NCBI GenBank assembly: GCA_003598085.1
Contig: QZKU01000117.1
Span: 1 to 40,206, forward strand
Length of the DNA stretch: 40,206 nucleotides
Direction: 5' to 3'
Source: Candidatus Abyssobacteria bacterium SURF_5
GTDB lineage: Bacteria; Abyssobacteria; SURF-5
In this document: one piece after another, positions 23,389-31,769 of the stretch
Numbering within the stretch: position 1 is the stretch's first letter
Layout: every line of letters begins with the position of its first letter
Position numbers and translations under genes: made by a program
The notes under the pieces: model-generated
Told to the model about the DNA's origin: nothing
Databases searched by the model: none
Seen by the model: the letters and a program-made list of their open reading frames with translations, nothing else

Positions 23389-23404
23389 TGGCAATTCAAT
23401 TGCT
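23389..23404 (+). promoter_or_regulatory. Sigma-54 promoter B
   Basis: TGGCAATTCAATTGCT has GG and GC ten bases apart, an excellent -24/-12 match. Transcription would start near 23415, a few tens of bases before the small membrane protein gene at 23450. The rest of the 23121-23449 gap holds enhancer B and no gene that I can support. Confidence 0.8.
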
Positions 23405-23449
23405 CTGTCTGTCGACTGGACCCTCGACGGGAAAAGAGGAATGAGGACG

Positions 23450-23596
23450 ATGGCGCGCGGCCTTTTCAAAACCGGAAATAAGAAGATTCTCCTGTGGAAG
23501 AAGACCGTTGGCCTCTCGTGGGCGGAAATCTGGCTCTTGGTCCTCGTTATCATCATGGCGGGCGCCATCGTGGCCTTTTTGGCGGTGGCACGGTAA
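23450..23596 (+). CDS. Small single-pass membrane protein (48 aa)
   Basis: The product is a short basic cytoplasmic segment (ARGLFKTGNKKILLWKKT) followed by one transmembrane helix (about 25-45, EIWLLVLVIIMAGAIVAFLAV). GAGGA lies nine bases upstream of this ATG; an ATG at 23441 would add three residues but sits almost on the ribosome binding site. It is the first gene after sigma-54 promoter B. No family is recognised. Small single-pass proteins in regulated operons often modulate a membrane partner, such as the kinase or the membrane ATPase here, but this is inference. Confidence 0.6.
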   Translation: MARGLFKTGNKKILLWKKTVGLSWAEIWLLVLVIIMAGAIVAFLAVAR

Positions 23597-23715
23597 GAGG
23601 TTGTTCGGCAGGTGTATTTGTGAAACTGTCTGCATTAAAGGCGACGCCCTCATCAGTTCGGCGGCCGAGTCCAACATGGGCAAGTAATGGCGCGGGACTC
23701 AACACCACGTGGAAA

Positions 23716-23748
23716 GGGGCGGGTATGCGCCTCGCGCATCCCCGCTCC
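23716..23748 (+). other. Long imperfect hairpin between operon B genes
   Basis: GGGGCGGGTATGCGC (23716-23730) and GCGCATCCCCGCTCC (23734-23748) form a 15-position stem with two non-Watson-Crick positions and a three-base loop. CTTTTTG follows only about 13 bases later, so it could be a leaky terminator or a processing site. It would lower expression of downstream genes relative to the small membrane protein. The rest of 23597-23850 shows no gene. Confidence 0.45.
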
Positions 23749-23780
23749 GCCGCTGATTCGCCTTTTTGCGCTTCATTTTA

Positions 23781-23786
23781 TATAAT
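23781..23786 (+). promoter_or_regulatory. Possible internal -10 box
   Basis: TATAAT lies 65 bases before the ATG at 23851. The hexamer TTCGCC 18 bases upstream is a weak -35. It may give basal sigma-70 transcription of the later genes independent of promoter B. Confidence 0.3.
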
Positions 23787-23850
23787 GACGGAAAAGCGCG
23801 AACCGATCAAAAATTTCACACCCGAAACGATTCGAGAGCACGCGGGACTC

Positions 23851-25452
23851 ATGAGACTCTATGCCCTGATCGCAGCGTCATTCCTCTGCCTCATTTCCGT
23901 CGCCGCTGCGGATGAAAACTTCACGCAAGACATCTATGTGCCCGCCACATCCGAAGGCGTAGAATTCATTGCCCCTGCAGATGGCTCCTATCGCTTCACG
24001 ATAACCGGCGGCGCCGCTCAGGCGTGCCCGCCGAGTGCGGCGCCCGGACATCCGGACTGGCACGGCTGGAATACCATGGTGCTTATTTACAAGAACCGTC
24101 ATGCTGAATGGGGCGGAGGCCCTTTTGCGCCCGACAACCCTCATCCTGCCAATTGGGATGCCGCTGTCGGAAACATCGGCATGCAACCCACCCGTGAGGC
24201 TGCGGAAAGTGCGGGGAAAGGCCTTTCCTGCCAAATGTTCCTGGGAAAGAACGAGTATGCAAGACTGCTTGTCCATGATTCCCGGGGATTCTTTCATGAT
24301 AATTCCGGAGGAGTCCATCTCTTGATCTCGCTCGTCGGTGATGCAACGCAGGCCGGCGCCGGCTCGGCGCAAGCGAATGACTGCGACAGCTTCGATCTTC
24401 TGGGCGAAGGCAAGGAAATTCTTGAAACGGCTTCAGGGACAGAGGTTTTTAGATACGGGTGGCAGAACAACGAATACAGAATATTGGAGGCAATTGAACG
24501 CTTTCATTACGAACCGGGAACCCGCGAGGCGTTCGGTCAGCAGTGGGACTTCGCGCCGTTGGGCGTCCTTCATACAACCGCGGAACCGGCACAATTCGGA
24601 TCGACAATGCTTGTCTGGAATTCCGAACGCTATGGCGAGGCCAAGGGCCGCGTTTTATGCGATCAAACCGCCTGGGAACGGTCAACAGGGCCCAAACCCG
24701 GCGACGTCTTCAGACTGACTGGAACCGTTGATCAGCCGTTTTCCGCTCCTTTCATCCCCGATACCTCGCTATACGACTTCGAATGGACCCTCTTTCAAAC
24801 CGCTACAGACGTGAAAAAAGCCTCCGATCGCGACCACGGCGAATATGTTTCAAAGATCACCTGGGAATGGAACGGGATACTCTATGCGAAACCGAAGACC
24901 GCATTCGCGAATCGCGGCGCAAGTCCCCCTTTGCGACCCTGTTTTTACACAGGCTTCGACTCGCCGAATCTCGATGAATGGCAAATACCTTCGGGCAGTT
25001 GGACCGTTTCCGACGGCGTCCTCGCTTCCAGCGGCTTCTTCGGCGAGGAAATAATCCTTACCGGCAAAACGTGGAAAAATTGCAGAATATGCTTTCGCAT
25101 GAGGTTCGCCTCCGGCATCGATGATTTCTGGGTCCAATTTCGCAGAAATTTCCACGGAGACCCGCCGGGATACTCCTGCTACCAAATCGACGGCGGCACG
25201 GGCAAGTTCCGCTATCAGAACATCAGAGAAAAATATCGGGACATCAGCAAGATGATTTTAGCGCCGAAGGGCGACCAGAGATGGCATACCTTTGAGCTGG
25301 TTATAAGAGATGCTTCCGCCGAATGCCTCATAGACGGAAAACCGATTGTGTCTGCACAGAGATGCCCAATTGATGCCGGCCAGATCGGTTTTCGAACCTT
25401 AAATACACGCGTTGAAGTCGATTACGTGCGCGTCGAAGATATCAGCAACTGA
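23851..25452 (+). CDS. Secreted protein with C-terminal LamG-like module
   Basis: The 533-residue product begins with a clear signal peptide (MRLYALIAASFLCLISVAAA). The N-terminal half resembles no family I can name. The C-terminal ~170 residues (FYTGFDSPNLDEWQIPSGSW ... VEVDYVRVEDI) look like a concanavalin/3-keto-disaccharide hydrolase-type beta-sandwich. A second copy occurs in the membrane protein at 25981-27918 (FDSLRLSEWL ... VEIDDLHIEHL). I chose this ATG because it starts the signal peptide and lies after the hairpin; upstream in-frame codons have no exported-protein character. It may bind carbohydrate or a cell-wall polymer. It lies in the promoter B gene run. Confidence 0.78.
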   Translation: MRLYALIAASFLCLISVAAADENFTQDIYVPATSEGVEFIAPADGSYRFTITGGAAQACPPSAAPGHPDWHGWNTMVLIYKNRHAEWGGGPFAPDNPHPANWDAAVGNIGMQPTREAAESAGKGLSCQMFLGKNEYARLLVHDSRGFFHDNSGGVHLLISLVGDATQAGAGSAQANDCDSFDLLGEGKEILETASGTEVFRYGWQNNEYRILEAIERFHYEPGTREAFGQQWDFAPLGVLHTTAEPAQFGSTMLVWNSERYGEAKGRVLCDQTAWERSTGPKPGDVFRLTGTVDQPFSAPFIPDTSLYDFEWTLFQTATDVKKASDRDHGEYVSKITWEWNGILYAKPKTAFANRGASPPLRPCFYTGFDSPNLDEWQIPSGSWTVSDGVLASSGFFGEEIILTGKTWKNCRICFRMRFASGIDDFWVQFRRNFHGDPPGYSCYQIDGGTGKFRYQNIREKYRDISKMILAPKGDQRWHTFELVIRDASAECLIDGKPIVSAQRCPIDAGQIGFRTLNTRVEVDYVRVEDISN

Positions 25453-25473
25453 TTTTCTAAAGGAGGCTCAGTT

Positions 25474-25947
25474 ATGAAAGCGTGCGGAAAAGGATTGACC
25501 TTCTTGTTTCTTCTTCTCGTGATATCCATTGCTCCATCAGGAACAGCATCGGCCCAATCGGCTGACCAGGCCGCGATTAACCGTGTGCTCGATCAACTCG
25601 AGGAGGCCTACGTCAACGAGAACATGGGCCTGCTTTCCTCGCTGATCTCTGATTCAGGTTTTATCCTGCTTATCAAGAAACCCGCCGACCCTTCAATGGC
25701 TCTTGTTCTGAACAAAGCGCAGCTTCTTGACGGAACGGCAAAACGGTGGGCGGACGAGGACTTCCTCGAACACAAGCACGTCAACCGCCGAATCATCATA
25801 GATGGACCCATAGCGAAGTCCATCAGCGTCATGAAAGAACAAACAAAAGCGCGCAAAAAGATGGAAAGCCCTATCTTTCATATATTGGCTAAAGAGGATA
25901 CGCAGTGGCGTCTGGTCTTCAGCGCCTCCGCCCTCGGAGATGAATGA
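25474..25947 (+). CDS. Secreted NTF2/SnoaL-like protein
   Basis: The 157-residue product has a signal peptide ending near TASAQ. The body fits the SnoaL/DUF4440 cone fold: a long first helix (QAAINRVLDQLEEAYVNENMGLLSSLISD), a middle RRIIIDGPIAKSISVMKEQ strand pair and a closing WRLVFSASAL strand. Such exported members usually bind a small ligand or a protein; no catalytic set is visible. AAAGGAGG precedes the ATG. It is 21 bases after the previous gene and 33 bases before the next, so it is part of the same operon. Confidence 0.7.
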   Translation: MKACGKGLTFLFLLLVISIAPSGTASAQSADQAAINRVLDQLEEAYVNENMGLLSSLISDSGFILLIKKPADPSMALVLNKAQLLDGTAKRWADEDFLEHKHVNRRIIIDGPIAKSISVMKEQTKARKKMESPIFHILAKEDTQWRLVFSASALGDE

Positions 25948-25980
25948 CCCGTTCCTGAAGGCAATCAGACGGAGAAAACC

Positions 25981-27918
25981 ATGATGCAAACCTGCACGCG
26001 ATGCAAAGAAGAATTTGACGAAAAGCCCCACCTCGACAAGCAGGGGCGGCCATTCTGCGACGACTGTTATGAGGAACTGCAGGCGCGAAAGCGGTCGAGA
26101 TTGCAGCAAAAACCAGCAACGTCACACCCGAACCCGGGAGACAATCGGCGGGCGCCGGGTCTGTTCCGGAGCAAGAGAACTCTCGCAATACTGTTGACGT
26201 GCGCCGTCCTGCTCGCCGGAACCGCATGGCTGCTGCTGGCGGAGCCCGGCGAGTTTGTGATCCGGGCAAAAGACTTTCCGATGGCGCCCGGCCTCAGATG
26301 GACGTATACGGCAACCGCCAATGAATCTCCCGACCTTATGTTCAACGTCGTCGTGCAGGCGGAGAGCGTGGAAGGCAACCCCGGCCTGATCCGGATGGAC
26401 TACTTCAGCGAGGCGGGAGGAACACGACAAACCTATTGGCGTAAGATGGAAAACGCGGTGGCTGAATACGCGGAGAAGGACGAAACCTCGCTGGTTCGCA
26501 AGTTCGAGTTCCCCGCCCGGGTGGGCTCGGAATGGAACATGAGCTTTCCCGGGTTCGACTTGGTCTACGGGGTTGATTCCGTGCGAGTCTCAGCGACTGC
26601 CGTCGAGGAAGTGACCGTTCCCTTTGGGACCCTTCGTTGCTTGAGGATGGAAGCTGATGTAAGTCAGATCGAGCAGGTGAAAAGCCTCACGCAGTGGCTG
26701 GCCCCGGGCGTCGGATTCGTAAGACAAGAATCGGTTACCGATCAAAATTCGGGCACTGTCTTGCTGACTGATTTTCGAAAAACGGATGAAAGCTTCGCCC
26801 GCACGATAACGCCGCCGGAGTATCATTCGAACTTTGACTCCCTTCGCCTGAGCGAGTGGCTGGTTCATCCGCCAAGCCATTGGACGGCGCGAGAAGGAGT
26901 CCTGCGCTCAAACGGCGAAGGGGGTGAGACCCTCACGCTGAAACCATACATCTGGCGAGATTGCAGAGTCAGGTTTCGCGCAAGACTTCTTTCCGGCGGC
27001 GACATGTGGCTCAGCTTCCGCGGCAATTTCCTGAGTGATCCGCGGGGCTATTCCTATGTTCAACTCGATAACGGCACGCTGAAAATCAGGCATAACAACT
27101 GGCAAAACTGGCAGAACATCAGCGACAATGTTCCCTTTCAGATGGACGACACATGGCGAGAGGTGGAATGCCTCGTAAACGGCCCAGATGTGGAATGCCT
27201 TGTGGACGGCCGACCCGTGGTGAAGACAAAAAAGTGCCCGTCGCAGATCGGCATGGTCGGATTCCGCGCGCTGAACACAAAGGTGGAGATCGATGACCTG
27301 CATATCGAGCATCTCGAAGGCGCTCCACTTCGGAAAGCGGATGAAACGCGTGACTATTTCCCCCTCGCAATCGGAAGTGAGTGGCGCTACCGCGGTCAGG
27401 ACGGCAAGGAAATCATTACGCGGTGCGCGGGCAACACGCAGTTGAACGGAAGGGAAGTGATCGTGCGCGAAGATGTTGACGGAGTGAAACTGTACTTCGA
27501 GAAAAGACCCGACGGCGTATATCTGGCAGGCGTTCTCGTGCCCGTTGTCTCTCCCGAAATAGCCGCCCTGGACCCGCCGTCTCTCTATATCAGTCCTTCT
27601 CCGAAAGTGGGCGACCGCTGGCATCATGACGGAAAGATGCACGCGGCGGACGGAGTGCGCGACGAGATCGTTGATTTCGAGATCCTGAGTTCGGAAACAG
27701 TAACCGTTCCCGCCGGTATTTTCGATAACTGCCTGAGATTGCATGTCAAAGCATTTACCACAATAGATGGCAAGCGTCAGATATACGAGGACGTCGAGGA
27801 ATGGTTCGCGCCGAACGTTGGGATGATCAAATTCTATTACGCAAAGGCCCCCTGGGAAGAACATGCAAGCAACACTTACAAATATGAATTAGTGTCTTTT
27901 GAAATAGAGGGAAGTTAG
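25981..27918 (+). CDS. Membrane protein with zinc-ribbon N-terminus and external sensor-like domains
   Basis: The 645-residue protein starts with a treble-clef-like CxxC (C5, C8) and CxxC (C26, C29) that should bind zinc in the cytoplasm. One transmembrane helix (about 67-87) follows. Outside there is a first domain (FPMAPGLRWTYT ... EEVTVPFGTLRCLRM ... WLAPGVGFV), a LamG-like module shared with the protein at 23851-25452, and a second domain of the first type (YFPLAIGSEWRY ... VTVPAGIFDNCLRLHV ... WFAPNVGMIKF). The PL-x(2)-G-x(2)-W opening also occurs in the kinase sensor and its secreted homologue. I infer an envelope receptor or scaffold in the same system. Translation starts at MMQT, with CGGAGA upstream. 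Confidence 0.75.
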   Translation: MMQTCTRCKEEFDEKPHLDKQGRPFCDDCYEELQARKRSRLQQKPATSHPNPGDNRRAPGLFRSKRTLAILLTCAVLLAGTAWLLLAEPGEFVIRAKDFPMAPGLRWTYTATANESPDLMFNVVVQAESVEGNPGLIRMDYFSEAGGTRQTYWRKMENAVAEYAEKDETSLVRKFEFPARVGSEWNMSFPGFDLVYGVDSVRVSATAVEEVTVPFGTLRCLRMEADVSQIEQVKSLTQWLAPGVGFVRQESVTDQNSGTVLLTDFRKTDESFARTITPPEYHSNFDSLRLSEWLVHPPSHWTAREGVLRSNGEGGETLTLKPYIWRDCRVRFRARLLSGGDMWLSFRGNFLSDPRGYSYVQLDNGTLKIRHNNWQNWQNISDNVPFQMDDTWREVECLVNGPDVECLVDGRPVVKTKKCPSQIGMVGFRALNTKVEIDDLHIEHLEGAPLRKADETRDYFPLAIGSEWRYRGQDGKEIITRCAGNTQLNGREVIVREDVDGVKLYFEKRPDGVYLAGVLVPVVSPEIAALDPPSLYISPSPKVGDRWHHDGKMHAADGVRDEIVDFEILSSETVTVPAGIFDNCLRLHVKAFTTIDGKRQIYEDVEEWFAPNVGMIKFYYAKAPWEEHASNTYKYELVSFEIEGS

Positions 27919-27968
27919 GAGCCATCGACAGGAATTGCCGTCTGGCCGATTAAAGAGGATGCCGACCA

Positions 27969-30900
27969 TTGGACAGGATAGATGCCCTGAAAAACCGCAT
28001 TTCAGAAACGCCCGGCGATCCCATCTTGCACTACGAACTGGGGAAACTGCTCTATCAAAAAAATGATTTCGATGGCGCGGTCCAGGTCCTGAAGAGATCG
28101 ATCGAGTTGGCGCCCGAAAAAATTAATGTTCATCTCCTTCTGGCCAAGGCCTATGCAAAAAATCACAACTATTTCAATGCCAAGGCGCAATATCAGAAAA
28201 TCCTCTCGCTCGATCCATCCAACCAGATGGCCCATATGAATCTTGGTTTCGTTTATGAGCTTTACCTCAAAGATGCGCCCCGCGCCCTGGCGCATTACCA
28301 AAAATATGTCGAGTTGGGCGGTAAGGACCCGCGCATCATTCGGCGCGTCGAGGAGCGCGCCGAAGATCTGAAAAAGGGGAGAATTTTCTCGAAACCGTCC
28401 AGCCGTCAAGAAGAACGGAAACAATCAGGCATTGCCGCAGTCGCGCAAGAAAAGGCGGCCTCTGAAACGTTGCGCGAAGTGTATCGGCTGCGGGACCGGG
28501 CGACAGCGGCTATCAGCGAGAACAGAGACTCCCTCAAAAGGGGCCTCTCTGCATTGGCCGTGTTCGTCATCCTCCTTCAGTGTCTTCGTGCTTTCCCCGT
28601 CGCGCCCCCCTACATTCACCTCTTTGCGGCACTGGCGCTTGCGGGTCTGACGGCACTGCACGCTTCGTTCGGACTGGCCGCCGGCCTGACGGTTATGTTT
28701 TTCCCGATCGCCTTCCACAGCCCTTTGCTGGGCTATCTCTACGCCGGCGGCGCCTTCCTGTTGTTCGTCTCATATGGCGCCCAATATCCGGGAAAAGCCC
28801 TTGCCGTCCTGCTCATGCCGCAATTGCTGAAATTGAATCTCGCATATTCTGTCCCTCTGGGGGCCGCTATCCTGATGGGCGCCGGCGCAGGCGCGGGACT
28901 CGGGGCGGTGGCCTCAATCGCGGGGTTGGGGTACATGGTCGCCGGAAATATCCATCAACTGGGGCCGCTGGCCCTAAACCTTGCGGGCGCACCCACGATG
29001 GCCTCCTTGCCGCCTGTCGCCGACCCCGATTTCTTCCTCAAGTTTCAATGGATCAAGTCGATGGCTTCACCGGAAGTGAGCCGCGCCTTTCAAACGTTCT
29101 TCCATGCGCTGTATCCGGCGCTCCTGCATCCCCCGATTGTTTTTCTGCAAATCGGCGCCTGGGGAATTGCCGGTTATGCGGCCGGTAAACTCTACCAGAA
29201 ACGCAGTCCCCTGTTCCTCGCATCCGCCCTCGGGGCGGCAGCGTCCGTTTTTCTCCTGCAGGCTGTCATCGTGGAAAGCCTCCCGGGAGACCATATCTTT
29301 TCTTCCTGGATGCTGCTCAAGTCACTCGTCTTTTCGGTTGTGCTCGTCGCCTTGCTTGTGTTCTTTAAGGTCACCGTGCAGGAAAAGGAATTCAGTGAAG
29401 AATTGGGTGACATTAGGTGGGACTCGATCGGCGGACTTGAAGATGTGAAACGGGAAATCCAGGCCGTGACCCAGCACCAGTTCGAGCGTCGTTCTTCACG
29501 GCTGGCGAAGAAATACGACCTGAAGGCGACCAAAGGCATTCTCTTCTATGGACCTCCCGGGTGCGGCAAGACCATGTTCGCCAAGGTGCTCGCCAAGGAA
29601 GTCGGCGCGTCATTCTACTCGGTGAAAGGCTCCGACTTCCGGTCGATGTGGTACGGAGAAACCGAGAAAAACTTGACCAAAATCTTCGAGCAGGCCCGGC
29701 AAAACTCGCCTTCAGTCATTTTCTTCGACGAGATCGACAACATGCTGGGCAAGCGCGGCGAGACCATGACCAGCGACTCCCCGGAAAAAAGGATTGTCGC
29801 GATTTTTCTCTCAGAAATGGACGGGGTCAAATCGATTCGAAACGTGCTCGTGGTCGGAGCGACGAATGAACCCGATCTGATAGACCCGGCGGCCCTGCGC
29901 CCCGGCCGGTTCGACAAACTCATCTACATCCCGCTGCCGGATGCGAAAGGCAGGGAGAAGATTTTCCGGGTCCATCTCAAGAAAAAACCGCTCGCGGAAG
30001 GAATCGATTTCCCCAAGCTTGCCCGGCTGACCGAACGGTTTTCGGGCGCCGACATAGCGGACGTTTGCTCGAAAGTCGCCGAACAGGCCATGCAAGAGAG
30101 CCTGCGTACGGGCAAGAAGATAGATATCGACATGACTGCGCTCCAACGGCAGATCAAATCCTCCAAGCCCTCGGTTTCCCTGAAGCTTCTTCGGAAATAT
30201 GAGGAACTGCAGGAAAAATACAGCCGCAGGACGATCAAATCCGAAACCGGCGCCGCTGAGGAGAAACAGAGATACTCGTGGAATCAGGTCGGAGGCCTTG
30301 AGCAGGTGAAAAAGGAACTGATCGAAGCGGTCGAGACGCCATTGACGAAACCGCAACTGTACGAGAAATACAAAATCAAACCCCCAAAAGGAATCCTTCT
30401 CTATGGGCCTCCCGGCTGTGGAAAGACGCTGATGGCAAAGGTCGTCGCCGGCCAGTGCGGCGCCCACTTCTTGTCGGTCGACCTGAAAAAGGAAACCACC
30501 GACGGCATCAAGGAATGGTTTATCCGGGCAAGGGAAAACAAGCCAAGCGTCCTCTTCTTTGACGAGATCGATTCGATCGCAGCTTCCAGAGATTTCGGCA
30601 TGATGGCCGGTCACGGCCTTGTGACGCAACTGCTGGTGGAACTCGACGGAATGGAGGACTTGAAGCAGGTGGTAATCATCGCTGCAACCAACAAACCCGA
30701 TCATCTCGACAGCGCGCTCATGCGGCCCGGCCGGTTCGACCGACTGATCTACATTCCTCCGCCCGACGAGTCCTCAAGATTGGAGATACTGAGAATCCAT
30801 CTGCAAGACAAGCCGCTCACCGACGACGTGGATTTGGGGACAATCGCCCGACAGACCGATAACTATTCCGGCGCCGACCTCGGCGCGCTCTGTTACGAAG

Positions 30901-31052
30901 CGTCTATGTGCTTGATCCGAAAAGCCGACGCCCCGCATCCGCGAATTACCGGTGAGGACATCACCTTGGCAATGGAAAAAATAAAATCATCCATTGCGCC
31001 CGAAGACCTGTCGTATTTCGAAGAAATGAAAACGAAATACTCGCGAGGCTGA
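27969..31052 (+). CDS. Membrane-anchored TPR and tandem AAA+ (CDC48-like) ATPase
   Basis: The 1027-residue protein has TPR repeats at about 15-120, several hydrophobic helices between about 192 and 470, and two AAA+ domains. D1 has Walker A GPPGCGKT at 528-535, Walker B IFFDEID at 584-590 and an aromatic pore loop in RSMWYGETE. D2 has Walker A at 813-820 and Walker B LFFDEID at 862-868. Both keep the RPGRFD arginine-finger region. D2 lacks the usual aromatic pore loop, reading DLKKETTDGIKEW. The double ATPase is of the p97/CDC48 type; a polytopic membrane insert with TPRs is unusual and resembles FtsH in concept, without a protease domain. The start is a TTG with only a distant GAGG. It closes the gene run after promoter B and may extract or assemble envelope proteins. 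Confidence 0.88.
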   Translation: MDRIDALKNRISETPGDPILHYELGKLLYQKNDFDGAVQVLKRSIELAPEKINVHLLLAKAYAKNHNYFNAKAQYQKILSLDPSNQMAHMNLGFVYELYLKDAPRALAHYQKYVELGGKDPRIIRRVEERAEDLKKGRIFSKPSSRQEERKQSGIAAVAQEKAASETLREVYRLRDRATAAISENRDSLKRGLSALAVFVILLQCLRAFPVAPPYIHLFAALALAGLTALHASFGLAAGLTVMFFPIAFHSPLLGYLYAGGAFLLFVSYGAQYPGKALAVLLMPQLLKLNLAYSVPLGAAILMGAGAGAGLGAVASIAGLGYMVAGNIHQLGPLALNLAGAPTMASLPPVADPDFFLKFQWIKSMASPEVSRAFQTFFHALYPALLHPPIVFLQIGAWGIAGYAAGKLYQKRSPLFLASALGAAASVFLLQAVIVESLPGDHIFSSWMLLKSLVFSVVLVALLVFFKVTVQEKEFSEELGDIRWDSIGGLEDVKREIQAVTQHQFERRSSRLAKKYDLKATKGILFYGPPGCGKTMFAKVLAKEVGASFYSVKGSDFRSMWYGETEKNLTKIFEQARQNSPSVIFFDEIDNMLGKRGETMTSDSPEKRIVAIFLSEMDGVKSIRNVLVVGATNEPDLIDPAALRPGRFDKLIYIPLPDAKGREKIFRVHLKKKPLAEGIDFPKLARLTERFSGADIADVCSKVAEQAMQESLRTGKKIDIDMTALQRQIKSSKPSVSLKLLRKYEELQEKYSRRTIKSETGAAEEKQRYSWNQVGGLEQVKKELIEAVETPLTKPQLYEKYKIKPPKGILLYGPPGCGKTLMAKVVAGQCGAHFLSVDLKKETTDGIKEWFIRARENKPSVLFFDEIDSIAASRDFGMMAGHGLVTQLLVELDGMEDLKQVVIIAATNKPDHLDSALMRPGRFDRLIYIPPPDESSRLEILRIHLQDKPLTDDVDLGTIARQTDNYSGADLGALCYEASMCLIRKADAPHPRITGEDITLAMEKIKSSIAPEDLSYFEEMKTKYSRG

Positions 31053-31086
31053 ACGGTGCCGCTGTCAGAGCTTTCGAGCCTGCTAT

Positions 31087-31542
31087 TTAATAATAGCTGT
31101 GGACCTCCCGATTCCACTCGGGATCGTCAAGTCTTTGCCAGTCGTTCCGCCCAAAACTCGGAGCATTGTCGAACTTGCTCTTATCCAGGCTCAATACAAG
31201 CCTGCCGTCTTTCATCTCCGCCTTTGCGTCTTTCCACGGAACAGGAACGAGGCGCTCGGCGCCTTCAATTTCGTCACGCGCCAAGACCAGGTACTCGATC
31301 CGGCCGTCGTCGGAAAAAAGGATTTCCTCGACCATTCCGAGCCGCTCTCCACGCTCATTCCGGGCAACACTGCCGATGAGTTCCTCGGTTTTGTATACCT
31401 CGGATGTTTTCTCTATTCTCCCGGTTTCCGGATTGAATCCTTCCGGCAGACCCCATGCTACCGCTTCTTTTTCAAAAGCTCCGGCCGTCAGAAACAGGCT
31501 GATGACAAAAGCTATCGTCGCTATTATATTAAACGCCTTCAT
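31087..31542 (-). CDS. Exported PRC-barrel protein
   Basis: The 151-residue product has a signal peptide (MKAFNIIATIAFVISLFLTAGA) and a PRC-barrel domain from about 45 to 115 (KTEELIGSVARNERGERLGMVEEILFSDDGRIEYLVLA). PRC-barrel proteins are small adaptor or RNA-binding folds, often exported in bacteria with unknown role. AAGGAGG lies seven bases before the ATG. It converges on the AAA+ ATPase gene, with 34 bases between the stops. A promoter lies at 31609-31637. Confidence 0.82.
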   Translation of the reverse strand: MKAFNIIATIAFVISLFLTAGAFEKEAVAWGLPEGFNPETGRIEKTSEVYKTEELIGSVARNERGERLGMVEEILFSDDGRIEYLVLARDEIEGAERLVPVPWKDAKAEMKDGRLVLSLDKSKFDNAPSFGRNDWQRLDDPEWNREVHSYY

Positions 31543-31608
31543 GATACTTCCTCCTTATTAATTCCTTTTAGAAGCCGAATTCGTTGATAAACGCATGATC
31601 GCATCCTC

Positions 31609-31637
31609 TATATAAAAATGCCATAAATTCGCCTCAA
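31609..31637 (-). promoter_or_regulatory. Sigma-70 promoter of the PRC-barrel gene
   Basis: On the minus strand TTGAGG (31637-31632) and TATATA (31614-31609) are 17 bases apart, about 67 bases upstream of the start codon. Confidence 0.5.
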
Positions 31638-31682
31638 ACGACAGTAAAGGGAAGAATACGATCACGCTTTTCTCAAAGCGTT

Positions 31683-31710
31683 CGCGGAAGAAATCCGCGT
31701 CTGTTATAGT
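31683..31710 (+). promoter_or_regulatory. Putative operator and -10 box upstream of the EcsC-family gene
   Basis: The perfect inverted repeat CGCGGA-AGAAA-TCCGCG (31683-31699) lies directly in front of TATAGT (31705-31710), where the -35 element would be. No good -35 is present, so an activator or repressor may act here. Confidence 0.35.
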
Positions 31711-31769
31711 ATTTCAGTAATTGTTGCGGGTTTTTGGATTGGACACAAAGATTCGGACGAGAGCAGGGA

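Noticed and set aside
23288-23449. Longer small membrane protein and longer 23851 protein from upstream codons
   Set aside because: The first extension crosses enhancer B and sigma-54 promoter B. The second would place a signal peptide more than 100 residues inside the protein.
26908-27864. 318-codon minus-strand frame opposite the zinc-ribbon membrane protein
   Set aside because: It lies within a gene with clear domain homology on the plus strand, and it has no ribosome binding site or motif.
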